A stretch of DNA of 64,000 bases from JBDTSW01 sp963797835. GTDB lineage: Bacteria > Actinomycetota > Thermoleophilia > Solirubrobacterales > 70-9. A model generated the notes under the pieces. It ran no database searches, was not told the DNA's origin, and saw only the letters and a list, made by a program, of their open reading frames with translations. Within the stretch, counting starts at the first letter, position 1. Each line of letters opens with the position of its first letter. The translations under genes and the position numbers were made by a program. Below, piece by piece: positions 45,811 to 53,860 of the stretch. The DNA lies in assembly GCA_963797835.1 (NCBI GenBank), contig CAWCRN010000027.1, positions 62,001 through 126,000 on the forward strand, given 5' to 3'.

Positions 45811-47413
45811 ATGGCCGAGCGCACCCTCACCGACCCGGTGCCCCGGGTACTGGTCAAGGAGAAGATCGCCGAGGCGGGCGTCGACCTGCTGCGCGAGCGA
45901 GTTCGAGGTCGAGCTGGGATTGGACTGGGACGAGTCGACGCTCGCCGAGCGGATCGGGGAGTTCGACGCGATCCTGATCCGCTCCGGCACGCAGCTGACC
46001 GCTGAGCTGATCGACAGCGGAGACCGCCTGAAGGTGATCGGCCGCGCCGGCGCCGGCGTCGACAACGTCGACCTCGAGGCTGCGACCAAGCGCGGGATCA
46101 TCGTCGCGAACGCACCTGAGTCGAACTCGGTGGCGGCGGCGGAGCACACCCTGGCGATGGCGCTTGCGCTCTACCGCAACGTGCCACAGGCCCACAGCTC
46201 GCTCACCGGCGGCGCCTGGGAGCGCTCGCGCTTCGGCGGCAACGAGCTCTACGGCAAGACGCTGGGGGTGATCGGCTTCGGGCGGATCGGGCAGCTGGTG
46301 GCGCGCCGCGCGCTCGCGTTCGACATGAACGTGGTCGCCTTCGACAAGTTCGTCTCGCCCGAGCGCTTCCGCGACCTCGGGGTTGAGGGGGTGGCGAGCA
46401 CCGAAGAGCTCTACTCGCGGGCCGACCTGATCACGATCCACCTCCCGAAGACGCCCGAGACGTTGAACTGGATCGATGCCGAGGCGATCGCCCAGATGAG
46501 GGACGGAGTGAGGATCGTCAACTGCGCCCGCGGCGAGCTGGTCGACCTCGACGCGCTCGAGGCCGGGCTCGAGTCGGGCAAGGTGGGCGGCGCCGCGCTG
46601 GACGTCTTCCCCTCGGAGCCCTTCACGGAACATCCGCTCTTCGCGCGTGACGACGTGGTGGTGACCCCGCACCTCGGCGCCTCGACCACGGAGGCCCAGG
46701 ACCGGGCCGGGACCGACACGGCCGAACAGGTACGCGCGGCGCTCACCGGCGGGGTCGTGACCAACGCCGTCAACATCCACGCGCCCCTGCCCGAGGCGCT
46801 GGTCCCCTTCGTGCCGCTCTGCGAGCGCCTGGGGCGCCTCGCTCAGGGCCTCGGCGAGGGATCGGTGGGCCGCGTCCGGGCCGAGTTCCACGGGCGGATC
46901 GCCGAGCACGACACACGCTTGCTGGGGACCTCGGTGCTCGTCGGGGTCCTCTCGGGCCACACCGAGGAGCCGGTGAACCTGGTGAACGCACCGGCGATGG
47001 CCGAGGAGCGAGGGATCGAGCTGGCCGAGACCAACGAGACGGCCACGGAGGACTTCACCGACCTGGTCACGGTGCGGATCGGCTCCGGCGCCGACGCGGT
47101 GGAGGTCGCGGGCACGGGGGTCGGCCCCCGCCACGACCCCTACCTCGTCTCGATCTGGGGCGCCCGGTTCTACCTGCCGTTCGACGGCCACCTGGCGGTC
47201 TTTCGCTACACCGACCAGCCGGGCATGATCGGCCGCGTCGGCACCGTCTTCGGCGAGCAGGGCGTAAACATCGTCTCCGCGGCGGTCGGCGCCGAGCCCC
47301 CCTCCGCCACGGCGGTGATGGTCCTGACCACCGACGCGCCCGTGCGCCACGAGACGGTCGATCGAATCCTCGACCTGGGCGGCTTCTTCGAGGGCCGCGC
47401 GGTCTCCGTCTAG
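45811..47413 (+). CDS. serA: D-3-phosphoglycerate dehydrogenase (one-base break at 45901)
   Basis: The first enzyme of serine synthesis. ATG 45811 gives MAERTLTDPVPRVLVKEKIAEAGVDLLRER, then one extra G at about 45901 shifts the frame; the rest continues FEVELGLDWDESTLAERI. Catalytic and NAD parts: GRAGAGVDNVDLEAATKRGI, GKTLGVIGFGRIGQLVARRA, NCARGELVDLDAL and HLGASTTEAQDRAG. An intervening ASB domain and a C-terminal ACT domain (LAVFRYTDQPGMIGRVGTVFGEQGVNIVSAAVG) make it the long form, about 533 residues, usually feedback-inhibited by serine. Confidence 0.94.
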
Positions 47414-47437
47414 GGCCGCCGCGGATAGGCTGCGGCG

Positions 47438-48466
47438 ATGCGCGCTGTAGTCATCCCGCGCCATGGCGGGCCCGAGGTGCTCGAGGTCCAGGAGCGCCCG
47501 GACCCCTCAGTGGGCCCCGGCGAGATCCGGATCGCGGTCAGGGCCGCCGGGATCAACTTCGCCGACCTGATGGCCCGCTCGGGTACCTACCCCGACGCGC
47601 CTCCGCTGCCGTCGGTGATCGGCTACGACATCGCGGGCGAGGTCGAGTCGGTGGGTGAAGGGGTCACCTCTCACTCCGTCGGCGAGCGGGTGCTGGCCGG
47701 GACGCGCTTCGGGGGGTACGCCGAGCTGGTCACCGTGGCCGAGGGGCAGGCGCTCCCACTGCCGGAGTCGTTCAGCTTCGAACAGGGCGCCGGCTTCGTG
47801 GTCAACTACACGACCGCCTATGCGGGGCTCGTGGTCATGGGAGGGCTGAAGCCCGGGGAGCGGATGCTGATCCACGCAGCGGCCGGCGGAGTCGGGATCG
47901 CCGCGACCCAGGTCGCCAAGGGCATAGGGGCCGAGATCTTCGGCACGGCGTCGGCGTCCAAACACGACGCCATCCGCGAGCAGGGGGTCGCCCACCCGAT
48001 CGACTACCGAAGCCAGGACTTCGAGGCCGAGGTGATGCGGATCACGGACGGCGAGGGCGTGGACGTGATCATGGACGCGATCGGGCCCTCGAGCTTTCGC
48101 AAGGACTACCGCTGCCTGCGCCAAGGCGGGCGGCTGATCATGTTCGGCCTCACCGAGGTGCAGACCGGCGACACCCGAGACATCCCCGCGCTGCTGAAGG
48201 GCCTGGCGCGGATGCCCGGGGCGACGATGCCGTGGTGGAAGAGCCTCGCCGTGATGAACGAGAACAAGGGGGTCTTCGGCCTCAACATGCTGAAGTGGTG
48301 GGACCGCGAGGGCCTCGACCGTGTGATCGAGCCGCTCGCCGACCCGCTCGCGAACGGGGAGCTGGTGCCCGTCGTGGCCGAGAGCTTCCCGTTCGACCGC
48401 GCCGGCGACGCCCACCGCTACCTCGCCGACGCCAAGAACGTCGGCAAGGTCGTCCTCGTGCCGTAG
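47438..48466 (+). CDS. Zinc-free NADPH:quinone oxidoreductase-like MDR protein
   Basis: A 342-residue medium-chain dehydrogenase: N-terminal MRAVVIPRHGGPEVLEVQERPDPSVGPGEIRIAVRAAGINFADLMARSGTYP, VIGYDIAGEVESVGEGV, and the NADPH loop MLIHAAAGGVGIAATQVAKGIGAEIFGTASASKHDAI. It lacks the Cys/His catalytic zinc ligands. TAGGCT lies 6 nt before ATG. It resembles QorA/VAT-1-type reductases; substrate not determined. Confidence 0.9.
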   Translation: MRAVVIPRHGGPEVLEVQERPDPSVGPGEIRIAVRAAGINFADLMARSGTYPDAPPLPSVIGYDIAGEVESVGEGVTSHSVGERVLAGTRFGGYAELVTVAEGQALPLPESFSFEQGAGFVVNYTTAYAGLVVMGGLKPGERMLIHAAAGGVGIAATQVAKGIGAEIFGTASASKHDAIREQGVAHPIDYRSQDFEAEVMRITDGEGVDVIMDAIGPSSFRKDYRCLRQGGRLIMFGLTEVQTGDTRDIPALLKGLARMPGATMPWWKSLAVMNENKGVFGLNMLKWWDREGLDRVIEPLADPLANGELVPVVAESFPFDRAGDAHRYLADAKNVGKVVLVP

Positions 48467-48478
48467 GTTCCGCCGGGC

Positions 48479-49174
48479 GTGGAACCGCTGCATCTCGCCA
48501 GCATCGGCAGCCTGTACGAGCGGGCGATCGTCGACACCGGCCGCCAGCCGGAGTTCCTGTTCTTCGTCGCCTTCCTCGCGAGCTTCGGCTTCATCCGCAC
48601 CTCGGCGCACCTGATCCGCGCCCAGGTCTCCTGGTGGCCCGGGAACGTGGAGGTCGGCGGCACCCACATCCACCACCTCGTCTGGGGGATCCTGCTGCTC
48701 CTGATCTTCGGCTACATCGGGGTGACGATCGCGCCCGAGTCACCCTGGCACGAGATCGTGGCGGTGGTGTTCGGGATTGGTGCCGGGCTCACCCTGGACG
48801 AGTTCGCGCTATGGCTCAACCTCTCGGACGTCTACTGGTCGGAGAAGGGGCGGCGCTCGATCGACGCGGTGATCGTCGCGGCTTGCCTGTCGGGGATGGT
48901 GCTGGTGGGCTTCGCGGCATGGGTCGACGTGGCCGACGCGGTGGAGAGCGCCGTCTTCGCAGTCGTCGGGTTCCTCGGCATAGGCACGATCGTGCTGGCC
49001 CTGATCAACCTCGCCAAGGAGAAGTTCGGCATGGCCGCGCTCGGGCTCCTCGTGCCGCCGGTCGGGCTGATCGGCGCCGATTCGCCTGGGCAGGCCCCGA
49101 TCGGTGTGGGCGAAGCTGTTCTACCGCTCGGAGCACAGGCGCGCGCGGCGGCCGCGCGGTTCGCCGCCGATTGA
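48479..49174 (+). CDS. Multi-pass membrane protein with HIHH and LDEFALWL motifs (C-terminal frame doubtful)
   Basis: GTG 48479 opens a protein with about five helices. Conserved-looking polar motifs are GGTHIHHLVWGILLLLIFG and GAGLTLDEFALWLNLSDVYWSEKGRRSIDAVIVAA. The last 30 codons may be out of frame: with one extra base at about 49079 removed the sequence becomes IRLGRPRSVWAKLFYRSEHRRAR, a basic tail typical of this kind of protein, while the stop in the original frame is TGA 49174. I cannot name the family; histidines near the membrane could bind metal. Confidence 0.7.
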   Translation: MEPLHLASIGSLYERAIVDTGRQPEFLFFVAFLASFGFIRTSAHLIRAQVSWWPGNVEVGGTHIHHLVWGILLLLIFGYIGVTIAPESPWHEIVAVVFGIGAGLTLDEFALWLNLSDVYWSEKGRRSIDAVIVAACLSGMVLVGFAAWVDVADAVESAVFAVVGFLGIGTIVLALINLAKEKFGMAALGLLVPPVGLIGADSPGQAPIGVGEAVLPLGAQARAAAARFAAD

Positions 49175-49217
49175 CCTGCCCAAGGGACGGTGGTACCGTC
49201 GGGCGCGGAGCGCAGGG

Positions 49218-49787
49218 ATGAGCTCATCGACGAAGCCTCGCCGAATGCTGCCGGCGGCAATGGTCGCGGCGTTGCTGGCCGGCGCGGCGACCGCCGTGCT
49301 CGCGAGCGGGGCCGGGTCGGGGTCCATGATCACGATCGGGAACAACCCGGGCGATGAGATCACCGTCTACGGCTCCCGGCTCGGCGACACGATCACCTAC
49401 GGCGGCTACACGGACAACGTCACGGTGGCGGCCGACCGCACGATCACCAGTCTGCGCAACGACTGTGAGGTCGAACCGACGTTCTCGACGAGCGCGTTCT
49501 GCAACCGACCCCTGGACTACGCGAAGCTTGAGTCCCGACTCGGGGACGGCCCCGACCACCTCGAGTTCTTGGAGAGCTTCGATGCCCCCGGTTTCCAGAT
49601 CCTCGGGAGCGGCGGGGATGGCGCCGACAGCCTCATCGGCACCGAGAAGCGGGACAGGTTCAAGGGAGGTCGTGGCGGCGACGAGCTCACGGGGCTCGAG
49701 GGCAACGACGACCTGAACGGCGGCCGTGGCAACGATACGTGCGACGGCGGCTCCGGAAACAACCGCCTCACCGGCTGCGAACAGTAG
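49218..49787 (+). CDS. Secreted RTX-like calcium-binding repeat protein, copy 1
   Basis: A 189-residue protein from ATG 49218 with a signal peptide (PRRMLPAAMVAALLAGAATAVLASGAGSG). The middle has DEITVYGSRLGDTITYGG, and the C-terminus carries nonapeptide-like RTX repeats (GGDGADSLIGTEKRDRFKGGRGGDELTGLEGNDDLNGGRGNDTCDGGSGNNRLTGCEQ), which usually bind calcium in a beta-roll. Two Cys pairs may form disulfides. A second copy follows after 11 nt. Confidence 0.82.
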   Translation: MSSSTKPRRMLPAAMVAALLAGAATAVLASGAGSGSMITIGNNPGDEITVYGSRLGDTITYGGYTDNVTVAADRTITSLRNDCEVEPTFSTSAFCNRPLDYAKLESRLGDGPDHLEFLESFDAPGFQILGSGGDGADSLIGTEKRDRFKGGRGGDELTGLEGNDDLNGGRGNDTCDGGSGNNRLTGCEQ

Positions 49788-49798
49788 GCTCGCCGGAG

Positions 49799-50365
49799 AT
49801 GGCACGGGGGATCAAGCGGGGCCTGTTGCCGGCGAGCATGCTGGTGGCGCTGGCTGCAGGGGTGCTGACCGCGGTGCTCGTCTCCGGGGCCAACGCCGGC
49901 GGGGCCGGCTTCATCACCCTTACGGGCGCCACCGAGAAGCGGCTCACCATCGTCGGTTCCGAATCCGACGAGGCCCTCACGGTTCGCGGCGAGGCCGCAG
50001 GCAACATCATGCTCAACGCCGACCGCTCCTTCACCAACATGCGCACCGACTGCACGACCATGGGCCCGGCAACCACGAATGCCGTGTGTGGCTCCGACTT
50101 CGCTCAGATCGAGGCGGACTTCGGCGACGGCCCGGACAAGTTGGTGTTCAAGGCCTTCGACGTGCAGGGCCTCGCGCGGGTTCTCGCGCGCGGCGCGGGC
50201 GGCGGCGACACGCTGCTCGGCTCCGACACCCGGGACCACTTCGAGGGCGGCGCCGGTCGCGACGAGCTTCGGGGGAGAGCCGGCGACGACGACCTCAACG
50301 GCGGTGCCCGCAAGGACAGCTGCAGCGGTGGGCCTGGGCAGGATCAGGTAGCCAACTGTGAGTGA
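49799..50365 (+). CDS. Secreted RTX-like calcium-binding repeat protein, copy 2
   Basis: A 188-residue paralogue of the preceding gene: signal RGLLPASMLVALAAGVLTAVLVSGANAGG-like, LTIVGSESDEALTVRGEAAGNIMLNADRSFTNMRTDC, and C-terminal repeats GAGGGDTLLGSDTRDHFEGGAGRDELRGRAGDDDLNGGARKDSCSGGPGQDQVANCE. The two share layout and the Cys positions but differ in most residues, so the duplication is old. It ends 31 nt before the leu leader peptide. Confidence 0.82.
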   Translation: MARGIKRGLLPASMLVALAAGVLTAVLVSGANAGGAGFITLTGATEKRLTIVGSESDEALTVRGEAAGNIMLNADRSFTNMRTDCTTMGPATTNAVCGSDFAQIEADFGDGPDKLVFKAFDVQGLARVLARGAGGGDTLLGSDTRDHFEGGAGRDELRGRAGDDDLNGGARKDSCSGGPGQDQVANCE

Positions 50366-50379
50366 CCGCGGACGTGCGC

Positions 50380-50385
50380 TACGCT
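50380..50385 (+). promoter_or_regulatory. -10 element of the leu leader
   Basis: TACGCT ends 11 nt before the ATG of the leader peptide (50397), so the leader peptide itself would start at or close to the transcript 5' end, as in the attenuators of several actinobacteria. Confidence 0.4.
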
Positions 50386-50396
50386 CCGCCGACCGA

Positions 50397-50456
50397 ATGA
50401 CCCCCCGGCTCGACAGCCTGGCGCTTCTTCTTCTCCTCCCCCTCCGGGGGGAATAG
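50397..50456 (+). CDS. leuL: Leucine leader peptide of leuA (attenuator)
   Basis: A 19-codon frame encodes MTPRLDSLALLLLLPLRGE and stops at TAG 50454. Eight of 19 codons are leucine, including five in a row (CTT CTT CTT CTC CTC). It lies 69 nt before leuA. The downstream RNA can form stems (CCCCC/GGGGG at 50439-50450 overlapping the leader; GCGGC/GCCGC at about 50463-50478). Leucine starvation would stall the ribosome on the Leu run and change the fold, as in known leu attenuators. No T-run follows the hairpins, so control could also act on leuA translation. It was missed because of its size. Confidence 0.75.
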   Translation: MTPRLDSLALLLLLPLRGE

Positions 50457-50510
50457 CGCTGGGCGGCGCGAGAGCCGCGAGATAAACAGGTCAATCGGTT
50501 CAGGAGAGGA

Positions 50511-50519
50511 AAAGGAGGG
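50511..50519 (+). promoter_or_regulatory. Strong ribosome-binding site of leuA
   Basis: AAAGGAGGG is a full match to the anti-Shine-Dalgarno, 6 nt before GTG 50526. Such a strong site is unusual in this window, where many genes have none, and it fits a gene with a regulated leader. Confidence 0.75.
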
Positions 50520-50525
50520 AGTCCC

Positions 50526-52142
50526 GTGAGCGACTCCGAGCAGACAGGCACAGCGAGGTCCGTACCCGAGGCGGATCGGGTCCACATCTTCGACACGACG
50601 CTTCGCGACGGCGAGCAGTCTCCCGGGATCTCGCTCAACGTCCAGGAGAAGGTCGAGATCGCCCAGCAGCTGGCGCGCCTCGGCGTCGACGTGATCGAGG
50701 CGGGGTTTCCGATCACCTCTCCCGGCGACTTCGGGGCGGTAGAGGCCATCTCGCGCGCGCTCGAGGGCCCGGTCATCTGTGGCCTCGCGCGCACGCACAA
50801 GGCGGACATCGACGCGGCGTGGGGGGCGATCAAGGACGCCGAGCGCCCGCGGATCCACACCTTCATCTCGACCTCCGACATTCATATCGAGCACCAGCTC
50901 CAGACCACCCGCGAGGACGTCAAGGGCCAGGCGAAGGCGGCCGTGGCCCTGGCGAAGTCCCTGTGCGACGACGTCGAGTTCTCGCCGATGGACGCCACGC
51001 GGGCCGACGTCGAGTTCACGGCCGAGGTCTGCGCCATCGCGGTCGCCGAGGGCGCGAACGTCATCAACATCCCGGACACGGTCGGCTACACGACGCCAGA
51101 GGAGTACACGCGCTACTTCGAGCGCCTGCTCGAGCTGGCGCCCGAGCTGGCTGGGGTGCGCCTCTCGGTGCACTGCCACGACGACCTGGGCCTCGCCGTC
51201 GCCAACTCCTACGTCGGGCTCCTCGCCGGCGCGCGGCAGGTCGAATGCGCCGTGAACGGCATCGGCGAGCGGGCCGGCAACTGCTCGCTGGAGGAGATCG
51301 TGATGCTTCTGCGGACCCGCCGCGACGAACACGGGCTCGACACCTCCCTCGACACGCGCGAGCTGGCCCGCACCAGCCGGATGGTCACCAGGTTCACCGG
51401 CTACGCGGTGCAGCCGAACAAGGCGATCGTCGGGCGCAACGCCTTCGCGCACGAGTCCGGGATCCACCAGGACGGCGTGCTCAAGGAGCGGACCACCTAC
51501 GAGATCATGGACGCGCGCGACGTCGGGCTCGAGTCGAACTCGATCGTGCTGGGCAAGCACTCGGGCCGCCATGCCCTGCGGGATGCGCTCGAGCAGCTCG
51601 GCTTCAAGGTGGAGGGCAACGCCCTGAACCAGGCGTTCAAGCGGTTCAAGGAGATCGCGGACAAGAAGAAGCAGGTCACGGCCCTCGACCTCGAGGCGAT
51701 CGTGTCCGACCAGGTGCGCGCCTCGGAGCAGAGCTATGAGCTGTCCTGGTTCGACGTCGAGGCCTCGTCGCGGCGCGAACCCCGCGCCAAGGTGGCGCTG
51801 CGGATGCCGTCCGGCGAGGAGGTCGAGGGTGGCTCCACCGGGGACGGCCCGGTCGACGCAATCTTCGGCGCGATCACCGCGGCCACCGGCGTGGAGTCGG
51901 AGCTCCGCCAGTACACCGTGTCGGCCGTGACCGAGGGCGAGGACGCGCTGGGTGAGGTGACGGTGATGCTGCGCGCACACGGGCGCCTCGCGAGCGGCCA
52001 GGGGGTGGCCACCGACATCCTCGAGGCGTCGGCGCGCGCCTACGTGCGCGCGCTCTCCAACGCGCTCGACGGCGCCGCGGTTCGCGAGGCCGAGGGCGTG
52101 GCCGCGCACGCCGCGCGCGAACCCGCAACGCCCGGGCCGTAG
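50526..52142 (+). CDS. leuA: 2-Isopropylmalate synthase
   Basis: A 538-residue enzyme condenses acetyl-CoA with 2-ketoisovalerate. Catalytic barrel: HIFDTTLRDGEQSPGISLNVQEKVEIAQQLARLGVDVIEAGFP, metal-binding HCHDDLGLAVANSYVGLLAGARQVECAVNGIGERAGNCSLEEIVM, and GIHQDGVLKERTTYEIMDARDVGLESNSIVLGKHSGRHAL. The C-terminal LeuA dimer/regulatory domain (about 400-510) is the leucine-feedback site. GTG 50526 follows a strong ribosome site. It belongs to the LeuA type I group; the related cimA is encoded 8 kb downstream. Confidence 0.96.
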   Translation: MSDSEQTGTARSVPEADRVHIFDTTLRDGEQSPGISLNVQEKVEIAQQLARLGVDVIEAGFPITSPGDFGAVEAISRALEGPVICGLARTHKADIDAAWGAIKDAERPRIHTFISTSDIHIEHQLQTTREDVKGQAKAAVALAKSLCDDVEFSPMDATRADVEFTAEVCAIAVAEGANVINIPDTVGYTTPEEYTRYFERLLELAPELAGVRLSVHCHDDLGLAVANSYVGLLAGARQVECAVNGIGERAGNCSLEEIVMLLRTRRDEHGLDTSLDTRELARTSRMVTRFTGYAVQPNKAIVGRNAFAHESGIHQDGVLKERTTYEIMDARDVGLESNSIVLGKHSGRHALRDALEQLGFKVEGNALNQAFKRFKEIADKKKQVTALDLEAIVSDQVRASEQSYELSWFDVEASSRREPRAKVALRMPSGEEVEGGSTGDGPVDAIFGAITAATGVESELRQYTVSAVTEGEDALGEVTVMLRAHGRLASGQGVATDILEASARAYVRALSNALDGAAVREAEGVAAHAAREPATPGP

Positions 52143-52150
52143 ACGGACCG

Positions 52151-52156
52151 TAGAGT
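52151..52156 (+). promoter_or_regulatory. -10 element of the SDR gene (leaderless type)
   Basis: TAGAGT ends 7 nt before ATG 52164, with no ribosome site. Confidence 0.4.
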
Positions 52157-52163
52157 CCGGTCC

Positions 52164-52907
52164 ATGGCGGGCTCGCTCGACGGACGCAGGATTCTGATCA
52201 CCGGCGCCTCCTCGGGGATCGGCGAGGCGACAGCGGAGGCGATCGTCGCGGAGGGCGGGGCCGTGGCGCTTGGCGCCCGGCGCAGGGACCGCCTCGAGGA
52301 GCTGGCGGAGCGCCTCGATGGCACGGCGGTCGCGATCGAGGCCGACGTCGCCGAGGAGGAGCAGGCGAAGGCTCTGGTCGAGGGCGCCCACGAGGAGCTC
52401 GGCGGCCTTGACGGCCTCGTCAACAACGCCGGCGTGATGCTGCTGGGCCCGCTCCAGGGAGCCAATCCCTCCGAGTGGCGCACGATGATCAACGTCAACT
52501 GCCTCGGTCTCCTCTACTGCACCCACTACGCGCTGCCGCTGTTGCGCGACGGAGGTGGGGGAGACGTTGTGAACGTCTCCTCGGTCGCGGGCCGCCAGGC
52601 CGCGCTGGGGTCCGGCGTCTACAACATGACCAAGTGGGGCGTGGTCGGCTACTCGGAGTCGCTGCGCCAGGAGGGTGCGCTGATCGGTGTGCGCGTGACC
52701 TGCGTCGAGCCCGGGTACGTTGAGACCGAGCTCCAGGGCCACAACGAGCACCCGATGGTGCTCGAGCGGATCGAGAAGATGAGGGAGGAGATCGGAAAGG
52801 TTCTCGAGTCCGCCGACATCGCGAACGCCATCGTCTACGCGCTCGCGCAGCCGAAGCACGTCTCGATCAACGAGGTCCTAGTGAGGCCCAGCGGACAGTC
52901 GCGTTAG
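52164..52907 (+). CDS. Short-chain dehydrogenase/reductase
   Basis: A 247-residue classical SDR: RRILITGASSGIGEATAEAIVAEGGAVALGARRRDRLEELAE (TGxxxGxG), LDGLVNNAGVMLLGPL, VVNVSSVAGRQAALGSGVYNMTKWGVVGYSESLRQE (Ser-Tyr-x3-Lys catalytic set). C-terminal PKHVSINEVLVRPSGQ is common in clavaldehyde dehydrogenase-like SDRs. Substrate unknown. Its 3' end overlaps the convergent membrane gene by 4 bp. Confidence 0.9.
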   Translation: MAGSLDGRRILITGASSGIGEATAEAIVAEGGAVALGARRRDRLEELAERLDGTAVAIEADVAEEEQAKALVEGAHEELGGLDGLVNNAGVMLLGPLQGANPSEWRTMINVNCLGLLYCTHYALPLLRDGGGGDVVNVSSVAGRQAALGSGVYNMTKWGVVGYSESLRQEGALIGVRVTCVEPGYVETELQGHNEHPMVLERIEKMREEIGKVLESADIANAIVYALAQPKHVSINEVLVRPSGQSR

Positions 52908-53158
52908 TGGGTCGCACCTGCGATCGGTAGCCCGCGCGCGAGCCGCACGAGGCTCCAGGCCGATACCGCAGCCCAGACGACCTCCAGCAGCAGGAAGCCC
53001 CATTGCTCCTCGTGGAGCGCGAGGCCCGCGAGCACGGCCGAACCGAGGAGATTGAGGAGGAGGTAGACGCGCGAGTCGGCCCGCATCCGGCCCATCTGCT
53101 GGGCGGCGAAGGCGGCGAGGATGAGCAGGGCGCCGGCGACCTGGATCAACTGGTCCAT
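52904..53158 (-). CDS. Small CBU_0592-family membrane protein
   Basis: An 84-residue protein starting at ATG 53158: MDQLIQVAGALLILAAFAAQQMGRMRADSRVYLLLNLLGSAVLAGLALHEEQWGFLLLEVVWAAVSAWSLVRLARG. Three hydrophobic segments and the YLLLNLLGS and QWGFLLLEVVWAAVS motifs match a family of short bacterial membrane proteins I know as CBU_0592. Function unknown. It is divergent from the XRE-cupin regulator. Confidence 0.78.
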   Translation of the reverse strand: MDQLIQVAGALLILAAFAAQQMGRMRADSRVYLLLNLLGSAVLAGLALHEEQWGFLLLEVVWAAVSAWSLVRLARGLPIAGATH

Positions 53159-53235
53159 GTCCCGAAGATAGTGCGTGGCTCCGCGCAGGCAGGGTCCGGA
53201 GCGGTGGCTCCGCGGAGCCACTCCTGTGAACGACT

Positions 53236-53251
53236 GTACGTGATAACGTAC
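53236..53251. promoter_or_regulatory. Perfect palindrome, probable operator of the XRE-cupin regulator
   Basis: GTACGT-GATA-ACGTAC is a perfect inverted repeat centred 17 nt before the regulator's ATG 53261. It would overlap the -10 region and so fits autoregulation; the divergent membrane-protein gene starts at 53158, about 78 bp away. Confidence 0.65.
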
Positions 53252-53260
53252 GGTCCCTCG

Positions 53261-53860
53261 ATGGCGGTCGCGACACAACCGGGCCTGGCGGACGAGCGGG
53301 CGTCCGAGGTCGGCCCGCGGGTGCGCGCCCTGCGCCACGCGCTGGGCCTGTCCCTGCGCGAGCTCGCGCAGCGAAGCGGCGTATCGGCGCCGATGCTCTC
53401 CCAGGTCGAGCGCGGCGAGACCAGCCCGACCCTGGCGGTCGCGGGGCGGATCGCCGCGGGCCTCGACCTCAGCCTCTCGCAGCTCCTTCGCCTCGACGAG
53501 GCGGAGCACGTTGTCGTGGTCCGCCGCGGCGACGGCAGGTCGCGCAAGCGCGGCGGTCACGCGGTGGAGGAGCTGACGCCTCCGTTGCCCGGCCAGCGCG
53601 CCGACGTCTCGCACCACGCCCTGAAACCCGGCGCCGCGACCGGCGGCCCCGCTGATCCGCCGATCCATGAGCCGGGGGCGCGCGAGACCGCGCTGATCCT
53701 GGCGGGCGAGGTCACCCTCGTCGTCGACGACACCGAGCACACCCTGGGCCCTGGCGATGCGGTGACCTTCGACGCAGACCTCCCGCACCATTTCGAGAAC
53801 CGGGGCGCCGCGACCGCGGAGTTCGTCGCCGTCGTGGCGGCCGGCCTGAGGAGGTCCTGA
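53261..53860 (+). CDS. XRE-family regulator with C-terminal cupin domain
   Basis: A 199-residue protein. The helix-turn-helix (about 18-72) reads VRALRHALGLSLRELAQRSGVSAPMLSQVERGETSPTLAVAGRIAAGLDLSLSQLL. The cupin (about 120-196) reads PPIHEPGARETALILAGEVTLVVDDTEHTLGPGDAVTFDADLPHHFENRG. Such proteins sense small metabolites in the cupin and usually repress nearby genes. The stop overlaps the leuC start (TGATG), so it is the first gene of leuC-leuD-methyltransferase-leuB. The start is fixed by the palindrome upstream. That it controls the leu genes is inference. Confidence 0.87.
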   Translation: MAVATQPGLADERASEVGPRVRALRHALGLSLRELAQRSGVSAPMLSQVERGETSPTLAVAGRIAAGLDLSLSQLLRLDEAEHVVVVRRGDGRSRKRGGHAVEELTPPLPGQRADVSHHALKPGAATGGPADPPIHEPGARETALILAGEVTLVVDDTEHTLGPGDAVTFDADLPHHFENRGAATAEFVAVVAAGLRRS

